A DNA stretch of 64,000 nt from Methylocella tundrae (lineage in GTDB: Bacteria; Pseudomonadota; Alphaproteobacteria; Rhizobiales; Beijerinckiaceae). Under the pieces are notes generated by a model. That model was not told the DNA's origin. It worked only from the letters and a program-made list of their open reading frames with translations, and ran no database searches. Shown piece by piece: positions 18,200 through 27,721 of this stretch. The stretch is taken from the NCBI RefSeq assembly GCF_038024855.1, contig NZ_CP139089.1, positions 1,054,001 to 1,118,000 of the forward strand. Reading direction: 5' to 3'. A program made the translations under genes and the position numbers. Within the stretch, counting starts at the first letter, position 1. Each line of letters opens with the position of its first letter.

Positions 18200-19501
18200 T
18201 CATCTTGCGTGATCGCGGACGCCGGCGACGGTCAGCGCGATCACCGCCCATGCTGTGAAAGCGCCGATAAGGATCGCCAAGATGGCGAAGCCGCGGCGCG
18301 GAAACAGAGAGCTTTGCGGCGTTGTCGGATCCTCGATGGAAACCAGATAGATATGGCGGCTGTTCGCGTCCGAGCGCGCATTATCCAACAGCTTTTCGGC
18401 CAGCTCGACCCTTTTTTCGGCCAGTTTCTTTTCAACGTCCAGCCGATCATAGTCCGCCAGCGCCGCCGATGCGGTCGAACCGTTGGCGCCTGCGCCCGTG
18501 ATCCTCGATTCGAGCGCGGAGATCTGGGAGGACAGGATGTTCCGGTCCGATTGGAGGATCTTGATTTGCAGCGCGTCCGCGCCGAGCGAGGTGCGCGCGA
18601 TCGCCAGCTTCACTTCGACTTCGGCGAGATCGCGCCGTAATTCCCCAATGGTTTCGCTCAACGAATGGGCGGAATCGAGTGGATCGATCGACATTCGCGT
18701 ATTTCTGAACTGTTCGACGCGCGCGCGCCAAACGGCAAGCTTGTCCATCGCAGCCTTGACCTCGGCCTCTCCCCGCTCGGTCATGTCGCGCCGCATGCGG
18801 TCCAGAAGCTCGTTGACGACGATGTCGCAACGCGCGCGGATGGCGGTTGCGAGGCGCACGGAATCCTGGCGTGAAAACGTTTTGACCTTGACGGTCAGAA
18901 TTCCCGAAGCGATTTCCACCGATGGATCGACCGCCTTGCGCCAGTAACGCAAGAAATCCTCCGGCGATCCTGACGGATTAAATCGCGCAATAAAATCGGC
19001 GCCGGGCGCGCTGAATATGGCGCGCAGATCAATAGCCTTGGACAGGTCGTCGATGATCGTCTGGCTGTGGATATAATCCGCGACGATAAAGACGTCCTGA
19101 CTGGTGTTTAGAGATGCGAGCGTGCCAAGACCGGACGCCGCCAGCGCGTCGCTGCCGGGCAGCGACTCCGTCGTGCCCCGGACGGCGAAACGCATCTCGG
19201 AAATGAACTGATCGGACGCGATGAATTGAAAATAAATGAAGCTCGCGGCGACTGGCAGAACGACAAGGATGATAAAGCTTCGCCAAAACCAGGGTCCGTC
19301 ATCGTCCACATCGATGGGTTTCGCGCCGGCGCCGGCTGCGCGCGAGCCCAATCGCGCCCGAAGAGCAGCAGCTTTGATGGCGATGGCGGCGATTTGCCGA
19401 ACCGATTGGCGGACGCCTGCCCCGACGTCAATCGCGCCAACGGCCAAACGCGGGCCGGGGAGCCTTTGACGAACGGCGTCTTGCCTGATTTCGGACGTCA
19501 T
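18200..19501 (-). CDS. Capsule export inner-membrane protein, KpsE/CtrB/BexC family (copy 2)
   Basis: Second member of the same family as the gene at 16951, 433 residues, and first gene of the minus-strand run. A cytoplasmic N-terminal extension of ~75 residues is followed by a membrane segment (SFIILVVLPVAASFIYFQFIA), a periplasmic domain starting SDQFISEMRFAVRG, a predicted coiled coil (~260-390), and a final membrane segment (GFAILAILIGAFTAWAVIALTVAG) after PQSSLFPRR. The two copies align over their whole length but are clearly diverged, so this is not a recent duplication. They may form a hetero-oligomer or serve two export systems. Confidence 0.87.
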   Translation of the reverse strand: MTSEIRQDAVRQRLPGPRLAVGAIDVGAGVRQSVRQIAAIAIKAAALRARLGSRAAGAGAKPIDVDDDGPWFWRSFIILVVLPVAASFIYFQFIASDQFISEMRFAVRGTTESLPGSDALAASGLGTLASLNTSQDVFIVADYIHSQTIIDDLSKAIDLRAIFSAPGADFIARFNPSGSPEDFLRYWRKAVDPSVEIASGILTVKVKTFSRQDSVRLATAIRARCDIVVNELLDRMRRDMTERGEAEVKAAMDKLAVWRARVEQFRNTRMSIDPLDSAHSLSETIGELRRDLAEVEVKLAIARTSLGADALQIKILQSDRNILSSQISALESRITGAGANGSTASAALADYDRLDVEKKLAEKRVELAEKLLDNARSDANSRHIYLVSIEDPTTPQSSLFPRRGFAILAILIGAFTAWAVIALTVAGVRDHAR

Positions 19502-20146
19502 GCGGAACTACCGCCTCGCGACAGAGGACATTTGCGCGACGCGATCAAGAAGCTCGCGGCGAGAACCGGCGAAGCAGAGGCTTCCTGCTGAACACAAAAT
19601 CTTACTCTTCCATTAACAATGCGTGATTAGAGAATCATTTCGTCCACGCTCATCGACGGTTTGCATTAGAATATTTTGCGCAGATTGCGATGCGCTCCGC
19701 GCCATGATGAACAAAACAGGCGCGGCGCCTGAAAATCGCCCGGATTTTTCCTATGCTGCACGCTTCTGTCCTGATCGGATATGACAACGTGATCTGCGCC
19801 TTTCAGATTGACTGGCCAACTGAATTTCTGATCTGCTCCAGGACGCTTTATCGGCTTGTCGCATGAACCTTGCATAACACTGATAATAGATGATGAATCG
19901 CCCTTTGTCTCCCGACTCCTTCCCTCTCTCCGGGATCAAACCACTATAACCATCAAAGCCGGCGCTAAAGTGATAATCAAGCTCGTTGGTAAGCCCGGAA
20001 TTTGTCCTTTCTTTGCCCTTGACGCTTGCAGAGTCACTGGGGCAAAAAGGTTATTATTGCAGATCATCGCACCTTTAATTCCATGTATGCTCTCCTGAAG
20101 AGCTTCGCTCGGCCCGAGAAGGGCGTATTGGAGTCTGGCAGCATTT
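19502..20146. other. 645-bp intergenic region between the capsule export operon and the PKS gene
   Basis: This is the longest non-coding stretch in the window, and it is distinctly richer in A+T than its surroundings. It separates two divergent transcription units. An 80-codon frame at 19856-20098 has no ribosome site and no recognisable product, so I do not call it. Several AT-rich elements (around 19665-19680 and 19877-19895) could be promoter -10 regions, but none has a well-spaced -35. It probably holds both promoters and regulatory sites. Confidence 0.5.
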
Positions 20147-23100
20147 ATGAGAAATCGCGAGGGCGACCGACTGACGCCAACGGTGGAACACGACGCGGAA
20201 GTCGCAATCATAGGACGTTCCTGCAGACTTCCGGGCGCTAATTCTCCTGAGACACTTTGGGATTTGCTGTCCTCGGGACGATGCGCCATATCGCAAGTGC
20301 CGGCTGACCGATGGTCGCTAGAGCGGCTTGGCCATCCAAAGCCCAAGGAGCGCGGGCGCAGCTATACTTGGGCGGCGGGAATTCTCGATGATCCATGGGG
20401 CTTCGATCCAGCGGTCTTCGGCATTTCGCCGCGCGAAGCCGAACAGATGGACCCGCAGCAAAGGCTCCTCCTCGAACTCGCGTTCGAAGCGATCGAGGAT
20501 GCTGGAATCGCGCCATCCTCGCTCGCCGGCACGCACACAGGCGTGTTCATCGGTGGTTCCTCGCTCGACTACGGCAATCTGCGGCTGCACGATCCGGCGG
20601 CGGCTGACGCCTATTTCGCGACCGGCAATACGCTGGCCGTGCTCTCGAATCGCATCTCCTACGTGTTCGACCTGCATGGGCCGAGCTTTACCATCGACAC
20701 CGCTTGCTCGTCCTCGCTCGTCGCTCTCGACGCCGCGGTCGCCGCCATCCGGAGCGGCTCGATCGATACGGCCATTGTCGGCGGCGCCAATGCGCTGGTC
20801 AGTCCTTTCGGCTTCATCAGCTTTTCGCAAGCCACAATGCTGTCGCCGACAGGTCTCTGCCGCGCCTTTTCGGCAAAGGCTGACGGCTATGTGCGCGCGG
20901 AAGGCGGCGTCGTTCTCGTCCTGCGCGCTCTTCGCCGTGCACGCGTTGAAGGCGATCGGCCGCACGCCCTGATCGTCGCCTCGGGCGTCAATTCCGACGG
21001 GCGCACGAGCGGCATTTCACTGCCTTCGAAAAAGCATCAGAGCGCCCTGCTCGATCGTGTCTACGAAGACGCTGGCGTCGATCCGGACGACGTCGCCTTC
21101 GTCGAAGCGCATGGCACCGGGACGCGGGTCGGCGACCCTGTCGAGGCCGGCGCGATCGGCGACGTCCTCGGGCGACGGCGACGCCAGCCGCTGCCGATCG
21201 GATCGATCAAGAGCAATATTGGCCACATCGAGCCGGCCTCCGGTCTCGCCGGCGTGATGAAAGCCATGCTGGCGCTGGAGCATGACGAATTGCCGCGTTC
21301 GCTCCATTGCAGCGAACTCAATCCAGACATCGCCTTTGATGACCTCAACCTCTCCGTCAGCGTCGAACCCGTCGCGCTGGCCCGCGATGGCCGCCCTCGT
21401 TACGCCGGCGTCAGCTCGTTCGGCTTTGGCGGCACCAACGCGCATGTCATCCTCTCCGACGCGGCTCCCGTTCTGACTCGCGGCGCGCCCGCCAAGGCGC
21501 CACAGTTCCTTTTCCTGTCGGCACAGTCCGAAAGCGCTCTCGCAGAACTCGCCCGGAACTATTCGATCCGGCTCGCCGGCGTTGGACCGAATTCTTTTCA
21601 ACGAATCGTCGCCGCGACGGGGCATCGGCGCGAACGTCACGCCGAGGGGCTCGTCATTCCTCTCGGGGCGCCGAAAGCCGTCATCCAGGCGCTTGATGCG
21701 GCGGCGGAACAGGCTGACAATTCACGGCAACTGGCCTCGCCGCATATCGTCCTGGGGTCGGCGATCGAACAAGACGCGCCCGTCGCTTTCGTCTTTTCCG
21801 GCAATGGCAGTCAGTGGCCTGGCATGGGCCAACACGCCTACGAGGCAAACGCCGCGTTTCGCGATCGCTTCAACGCCATCGACGCCCTGTTCCAACCATT
21901 GTCCGGCTGGTCGCTCGCGGCGATGATGTTCGATGCCAATATCGCAATGCATCTCGCGCGAACGAGCATCGCGCAGCCTCTGGTTTTCGCGATCCAGGCG
22001 GCGACGGCTCATTGCCTGACCGGCCTGGGTTTGCGTCCGGCGATGACGCTTGGGCACAGCATGGGCGAAGTCGCCGCCGCCGAGGCCGCCGGCATCCTCG
22101 ACCTCGCCAGCGCCGTCAGTGTGATCTATTACCGCAGCCATCATCAAGAGCTGGTCCGGGACGCCGGCGGCCTCGCCGTCTTGTTCGGCCCGAGGGACGC
22201 CGCCGAAGCATTGGTGGCGGAAATTCCCGAACTCGTCATCGCCGCGCATAATTCGCCGCGGAACTTCACAATTTCAGGCCCTTTTGACGCTCTGGAACAA
22301 TTGGCGAGGGCGAGCCGCGCTTATAAGGCGCGCGTGCGGCGTCTCGACCTCGTCTATCCGTTTCACAGCGACCTCATGGGCCCCGTCGAGGCGCCGCTTT
22401 ATGACGACCTCGCGACACTGGCGCCAATGCGGAGCCGCGTGACTTTCATTTCCACGGTCGAAGCTGATGTCCTGGCCGGCCCCGAACTCGACGCGCTGTA
22501 CTGGTGGCGGAACGTTCGCGAACCGGTTCAGTTCAAGGAGGGAATCGAACGCGCCGCTCATTTGGGCGCCCGGATCTTCGTCAAGATCGGGCCCGGCGCG
22601 ACCCTCATCGCCGACATCAAGGAAACCGCGGACAATATCGGAGCGACGATCGCCGCTTTTCCGGTGCATCAGCAAAAGCCGCTTGGGGATGATCCCTTCC
22701 GGCGCGCGGTCGCCGAGGCGCTGACCCGCGGCGCGGCGATCGACAAGGCCGTCGCATTTGGCGATGATCCAGGACCCGTGGACAATCTGCCAGCCTATCC
22801 GTGGCAGCGAAGAATCTGCCGGCTGGGCGAGACCACCGAAACCTCGGGACTGCTCAGCGTGCGCGCCTGGCATCCCTTGATCGGAGCCCGTTTGGCCGCT
22901 GATGCGCTGGAGTGGCACGCGCAGGTCGATCCGCTGTTGATCCCGGCCCTGGCCGATCATCGAATCGACGGCCAAATCTTGCTGCCGGGCGCAGCCTTCG
23001 CTGAAATGGCGCTCGCCGTGGCTTCGGATTGGCTTGGCTCGAAAACCGTCACGATCGAGGATGTTGAAATCCTCCAGCCGATGATCTTCTCGGCCAATGT

Positions 23101-26100
23101 CTCGCGCCAAATCGTCTGCCGCGCGGCGCCGATCGCTGGGACAATCGAAATCATGAGCCGTCCGCGGCTCAGCAATACGCCCTTTGTGCTCCACGCGAGG
23201 GCCAAAGTCGTACACAGGCCGGGGCCGACACTGCGCTTCCCGGTCCACGATTTGCCGACGATTCCGAAACGGCGGGAAAAAACTGTTTCAGGGCTAGAGC
23301 TTTACGCCAAGGCGCAGCAGTCCGGGCTCGAATTCGGCCCTGCCTTTCGCCAGGTCGCCTCCGCCGCCCGTGAGGGCAAGGCGGGAATTATTGTCAATCT
23401 GCGGTCTACGCAGGCAGATCCTCGCTACGGTCTGGATCCCGCACGCCTCGACTCATGCTTTCACGGTCTCATACTCCTCTTCGCGGATGTGACGGGGACG
23501 GCGCGCGCGCCTGCCTATTTGCCGGTGCGGTTCGGCGAAATCAGACTTGAGCGCCCGGGCGAAGCCATTGCGCAGGCGCATATTGATATAAAGCGCTGCG
23601 ACGAACGAGCGATCGTTGCAGATTTTACCCTGCTCGACGCGGACGGAGAACTCATCGCAAAGCTGCGGGATGCGCGCTATCAGGCCGTGCGCGCGGCGCT
23701 CCGTGGCGATCTCGCCAACCATGCGGTGGCGCAATCCCTGACGCTCGCGGAAGAACCGACCGCGAGCCGGCGCGACGCATGCCTGACGCCCGATGTTTTG
23801 GCTCGGGCGGGGGCGCGCGAAACGGCGAACGCCGCCGCCAGTTCACTGCCCGCCGACCTCGTGCTGATCGAAGGCTGGGCGACGGCGGCCGCCTACCGCC
23901 TCGCTTCCAGGCTGGCGACCGGCAACAGAATCGCGCCAAAGCAGTTGATCTCCGCCGGCCGTTTTCCTCCAGCGCATGGCGGATGGCTGATCACTCTGCT
24001 GAAGGCCCTCGCGGACAGCGGCCTCGCTGAGCCGGACGGCGAGGCCTATCTTCTCGCCGGAGACCTCGATCTGCCTGATCCCGAGGAGATCCTGCAAAGT
24101 TTCGCCGCAGATCACCCGAGGCGATCGGCTGAGCTTCTGCTCGCCGCGCGCACGGGAGCCGCGATGGAGGCTCTGTCCCACAGTGACGCTGCGATTGGTT
24201 CGCTGAGCGAATCAGCGATCGAATCCTTTGAAATCGGTTCGCTCGCAGTCGTCGCCGCCGCCGATCTTCTCGCTGATCTGTTGCACCGATCCTCCGAGCA
24301 TTGGCCGCGCGATCGGGCCCTGCGCATTCTCCAGATCGGGCATGGGCCTTTGTCTTCCCATTCGGTCGGGCTGGCGTTGCGCCATGACGCGCGCCTCACC
24401 ATTTTCGAACCGGATCAAGCCCGGCTCGAGCGCGCGAGACTGGCCTTTTCCCGCGATGCGCGCATCGCCTTCCTCGACAATCTCGAAGCCATCCAAAGCG
24501 GCGGATTTGATCTCGTCATCGCGGCGGACGCGCTGCATCGCATCGCTCCGCAAAAAATCCCGTTGGCGCGCATCGTCGAAACCATTGCGTCAGAAGGCCT
24601 GATCGCCGCGATCGAGCCTGAGGCGTCGCTCTTCCGCGACCTCGTGTTTGGACTTGATCGCGAATGGCCTGCCGAATCTGGCCAAAGCGGCTGCGTTCTC
24701 TCCGCGTCCGACTGGTCCGGCGCGCTGAGATCGGCGGGTCTTCACGCTCTCCTCGCCGAGCCCATCATGACAAAGGCAGGTCCGGCTCTTCTCGTCGCCG
24801 GGCAAAAGCCGAAGGCCGCCGCAAAGGGCAACCGGCTCGCCAAAGCGCTCATCATCCGCGATGGCGATTCCCGAACGATCGAAGTCGTAGCTGCTCTCGC
24901 CGACCGGCTCCACGCCGGGGGCGCCGATTGCCGCGTGGAAGACACGGACGCGCTCCATCGCGACGGACCTTTTGAGGCGGTGGTCTGTCTCTCCGGCCCG
25001 GCGTCAGCGGGGCAAAGCTCGGTCGAGCATCTTGCTGCGCGCTGTCTGTCATTGAAAGCGGCGGCCGAACATCTCGGCAAACAAAGAACGCAATTCTGGA
25101 TCATCACGCACGGCGCACTCCGGGTCGATGAAGATGCGCCCGCATCCGAGGCTGGCGTTTGGGCCTTCGCGCGGACCTTAGCGAACGAGTTTCAGGGGCT
25201 CGTCGTGCGTCGTGTCGATGTTGCGCCGGGACTTCCTCCGGCGATCGAGGCTGAGCGTCTCGCGGAGATCATCGTTTCGGGGACCGCCGAAACCGACATC
25301 GTCGTCGATGCGCGTTCGACCCGCGTGGCGCGGCTGCGCGCGCAAGACGGCGGCGAGGCGCCTGACTTTGGATCGCCCGCGACGGCAAGCCGGCTTGAAA
25401 AGGGCGAGGGCAGCGGGCTTGACCGAATCCGCTGGACGCCGATCGAACGCCAGCCTCCGGCGCCGGGAGAAATCGAAATCGCCGTCGCTGCGAGCGGCCT
25501 CAACTTCCGCGACGTGATGTGGGGGCTTTCCATCCTGCCCGACGAGATGCTGGAGGAAGGCTTCGCCGGCCCGACGCTCGGCCTTGAATGCGCCGGGCAT
25601 GTCGTCGCTGTTGGACAGGGAGTCGACAGATTCAAGACCGGCGACGAGGTCGTCGCCTTCGCAGGGGGGGCCTTTGCCAGCCACGTCACCGTCAATGCCA
25701 ATATGGCGGCGCTGATTCCCGAAGGCCTGCCGCTCGAAGCGGCGACCACCATTCCAGTCGCTTTTCTGACCGCTTATTACGCTCTCGTCACCTGCGCGCG
25801 CCTTGCGCCCGGCGAATGGGTGCTGATCCACGGCGGCGCCGGCGGGGTCGGTCTCGCCGCCTTGCAGATCGCCCGTTGGCGCGGCGCGCGCGCGATCGCG
25901 ACTGCGGGATCCTTGGAAAAGCGCGATCTTGTCAGGACGCTCGGCGCCGAACATGTCTTTGACGGGCGCTCGGGAAACTTCGTCGATGACGTGCGCCGCG
26001 TCACCGGCGGCGGCGGCGTCGCGGTTGTTTTGAACAGTCTTTCGGGCGAAGCGATGGAGCGCAGCATCGGCCTCCTCGAACCATTCGGCCGCTTCGTTGA

Positions 26101-27637
26101 GCTCGGCAAGCGCGACTATCTCGCTAATACCCACATTGGCCTGCGCCCTTTCCGCAAGAATCTCGCTTATTTCGGCGTTGATCTCGACCATTTGATCCTC
26201 GCTCAGGCCGAAAAGGGGCATCAGCTTTTCGAGGAGGTGATGCGCCGCTTCGCGGAGGGCGAATTCTCAGCCCTGCCCTATCGCAGCTTTCCCGCGCGCG
26301 AATTTATCGACGCCATGCGGCTCATGCAGCAATCAGGACATATCGGCAAGATCGTCATCACGCCGCCAAAGCCGGGCGAAATTCATGTGGCGCCATTGAA
26401 CCGTTTCGAGGTGGCGCGCGACAAAACGCATCTCATCACGGGCGGCTTCGGCGGCTTCGGCCTTGCGACCGCGCGTTGGCTCGTCGAGCGCGGCGCGCGC
26501 CATCTCGCCCTCGTTGGGCGCAGCGGCGCGAACAGCCCCGAGGCGCGCGAGGCGCTCGCCGATTTCAAGACGGCCGGCGTCAAAGTGCATGTCGCGGCGC
26601 TGAATATCGCCGACGCCCGCGCTGCGAAGACCCTGTTCCAGACCATTGCGAAAGAGATGCCGCCTCTTGGCGGCGTCATTCACGCTGCGATGGTGCTGGA
26701 TGACGCGGTGATCGCCAATCTCGACTCTGAGCGGCTGAAAATTGTACTGACTCCGAAGGTCGCCGGCGCCGAGCATCTTGATCGCCTGACCCGCGATCTG
26801 CCGCTTGATTATTTCGTGCTGTTCTCATCGGCGACAACCCTGATCGGCAATCCCGGTCAAGGAGCCTATGTCGCCGCGAACGGCTTTCTCGAGGGGTTGG
26901 CGCGGCAACGGCGAGCCGCCGGCAGACCAGCCCTCGCGGTCGCCTGGGGAGGCATCGAAGACGTTGGTCTTCTCGCGCGCAATCGTTCGTTGAAAGAGAC
27001 GCTGGCGAGCCGCGCCGGAGTCAAAGGCATGAACGCGCGCGATGCGCTCAATCTCATGGGCGAGGCTTTGTCGCGTCCGAACCGGAGCGCCGACGAAGCC
27101 GTTCTGGTCATCGCCGAAATGAACTGGACGACTGCGCGAACTCATCTGCCGCTTTTGTCTTCGCCGACCTATGCCGAACTTATTCGCGAAGACGCCGCGG
27201 CTGAAGCCGACAAGCGCGAGAGGATCGACGTGGCGGCTCTCATCGCAACGCGCGCGCCGGAAGATGTCCGTAAAACCATCGTCGACGTGATCGTTGAAGA
27301 GATCGCGCATATCCTTCGATTGCCGGTCGAGAATTTGAACCGCAGCAAGCCGCTGTCGGAAATCGGCCTTGACTCGCTGATGGCCGTCGAACTTGGCGTC
27401 AGCCTCGAAGAGCGCCTGTCGCTCGAGGCGCCGCTGTCGACGTCGGCAAGCGGCTTCAATGTCGGGGAACTCGCAGACCATATTCTCGGTCTTTGCGTCA
27501 ACGCGACGAGCGAAGAGGCTTCGATTGCGCAAAATCTCGCGGATAAACATCTCGGCAAAGGCGTCGCCGACAAAATGGCGCCGCTCACCGCCCTTGTTGA
27601 AGAGAAGAGCCGCGATCTGACGCAAATCCTGCGGTAG
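20147..27637 (+). CDS. Single-module highly reducing type I polyketide synthase (KS-AT-DH-psiMT-ER-KR-ACP)
   Basis: A 2496-residue iterative-type PKS. KS: TACSSS with the active Cys at residue 187, EAHGTGT His 322, SNIGH His 360. AT: GHSMGE Ser 638, with YPFH at the specificity site, closer to malonyl (xAFH) than methylmalonyl (YASH). DH: DHRIDGQILLP with His 938 and LDSCFHG with Asp 1102. Residues ~1390-1560 look like a decayed methyltransferase (LQIGHGPLSS instead of a Gly-rich motif I). ER: NADPH loop GGAGGVG near 1896. KR: TGGFGGFG near 2098, catalytic Tyr 2241. ACP: GLDSLM, phosphopantetheine Ser 2410. The C-terminus is a short charged helix with no thioesterase or reductase. It would make a fully reduced chain that needs an external release enzyme. 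Confidence 0.95.
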   Translation: MRNREGDRLTPTVEHDAEVAIIGRSCRLPGANSPETLWDLLSSGRCAISQVPADRWSLERLGHPKPKERGRSYTWAAGILDDPWGFDPAVFGISPREAEQMDPQQRLLLELAFEAIEDAGIAPSSLAGTHTGVFIGGSSLDYGNLRLHDPAAADAYFATGNTLAVLSNRISYVFDLHGPSFTIDTACSSSLVALDAAVAAIRSGSIDTAIVGGANALVSPFGFISFSQATMLSPTGLCRAFSAKADGYVRAEGGVVLVLRALRRARVEGDRPHALIVASGVNSDGRTSGISLPSKKHQSALLDRVYEDAGVDPDDVAFVEAHGTGTRVGDPVEAGAIGDVLGRRRRQPLPIGSIKSNIGHIEPASGLAGVMKAMLALEHDELPRSLHCSELNPDIAFDDLNLSVSVEPVALARDGRPRYAGVSSFGFGGTNAHVILSDAAPVLTRGAPAKAPQFLFLSAQSESALAELARNYSIRLAGVGPNSFQRIVAATGHRRERHAEGLVIPLGAPKAVIQALDAAAEQADNSRQLASPHIVLGSAIEQDAPVAFVFSGNGSQWPGMGQHAYEANAAFRDRFNAIDALFQPLSGWSLAAMMFDANIAMHLARTSIAQPLVFAIQAATAHCLTGLGLRPAMTLGHSMGEVAAAEAAGILDLASAVSVIYYRSHHQELVRDAGGLAVLFGPRDAAEALVAEIPELVIAAHNSPRNFTISGPFDALEQLARASRAYKARVRRLDLVYPFHSDLMGPVEAPLYDDLATLAPMRSRVTFISTVEADVLAGPELDALYWWRNVREPVQFKEGIERAAHLGARIFVKIGPGATLIADIKETADNIGATIAAFPVHQQKPLGDDPFRRAVAEALTRGAAIDKAVAFGDDPGPVDNLPAYPWQRRICRLGETTETSGLLSVRAWHPLIGARLAADALEWHAQVDPLLIPALADHRIDGQILLPGAAFAEMALAVASDWLGSKTVTIEDVEILQPMIFSANVSRQIVCRAAPIAGTIEIMSRPRLSNTPFVLHARAKVVHRPGPTLRFPVHDLPTIPKRREKTVSGLELYAKAQQSGLEFGPAFRQVASAAREGKAGIIVNLRSTQADPRYGLDPARLDSCFHGLILLFADVTGTARAPAYLPVRFGEIRLERPGEAIAQAHIDIKRCDERAIVADFTLLDADGELIAKLRDARYQAVRAALRGDLANHAVAQSLTLAEEPTASRRDACLTPDVLARAGARETANAAASSLPADLVLIEGWATAAAYRLASRLATGNRIAPKQLISAGRFPPAHGGWLITLLKALADSGLAEPDGEAYLLAGDLDLPDPEEILQSFAADHPRRSAELLLAARTGAAMEALSHSDAAIGSLSESAIESFEIGSLAVVAAADLLADLLHRSSEHWPRDRALRILQIGHGPLSSHSVGLALRHDARLTIFEPDQARLERARLAFSRDARIAFLDNLEAIQSGGFDLVIAADALHRIAPQKIPLARIVETIASEGLIAAIEPEASLFRDLVFGLDREWPAESGQSGCVLSASDWSGALRSAGLHALLAEPIMTKAGPALLVAGQKPKAAAKGNRLAKALIIRDGDSRTIEVVAALADRLHAGGADCRVEDTDALHRDGPFEAVVCLSGPASAGQSSVEHLAARCLSLKAAAEHLGKQRTQFWIITHGALRVDEDAPASEAGVWAFARTLANEFQGLVVRRVDVAPGLPPAIEAERLAEIIVSGTAETDIVVDARSTRVARLRAQDGGEAPDFGSPATASRLEKGEGSGLDRIRWTPIERQPPAPGEIEIAVAASGLNFRDVMWGLSILPDEMLEEGFAGPTLGLECAGHVVAVGQGVDRFKTGDEVVAFAGGAFASHVTVNANMAALIPEGLPLEAATTIPVAFLTAYYALVTCARLAPGEWVLIHGGAGGVGLAALQIARWRGARAIATAGSLEKRDLVRTLGAEHVFDGRSGNFVDDVRRVTGGGGVAVVLNSLSGEAMERSIGLLEPFGRFVELGKRDYLANTHIGLRPFRKNLAYFGVDLDHLILAQAEKGHQLFEEVMRRFAEGEFSALPYRSFPAREFIDAMRLMQQSGHIGKIVITPPKPGEIHVAPLNRFEVARDKTHLITGGFGGFGLATARWLVERGARHLALVGRSGANSPEAREALADFKTAGVKVHVAALNIADARAAKTLFQTIAKEMPPLGGVIHAAMVLDDAVIANLDSERLKIVLTPKVAGAEHLDRLTRDLPLDYFVLFSSATTLIGNPGQGAYVAANGFLEGLARQRRAAGRPALAVAWGGIEDVGLLARNRSLKETLASRAGVKGMNARDALNLMGEALSRPNRSADEAVLVIAEMNWTTARTHLPLLSSPTYAELIREDAAAEADKRERIDVAALIATRAPEDVRKTIVDVIVEEIAHILRLPVENLNRSKPLSEIGLDSLMAVELGVSLEERLSLEAPLSTSASGFNVGELADHILGLCVNATSEEASIAQNLADKHLGKGVADKMAPLTALVEEKSRDLTQILR

Positions 27638-27721
27638 CTCAAAGGCGCGGGGAAGGCTTCGATTCGCTCGTAGCTTTTGCATGATCGCGCCTTTCTCGCC
27701 GCCGCCCTTCGAGGCTCGCCA

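Noticed and set aside
19856..20098. An 80-codon frame in the intergenic region before the PKS
   Set aside because: No ribosome site, odd composition and no similarity I can recognise; more likely non-coding.
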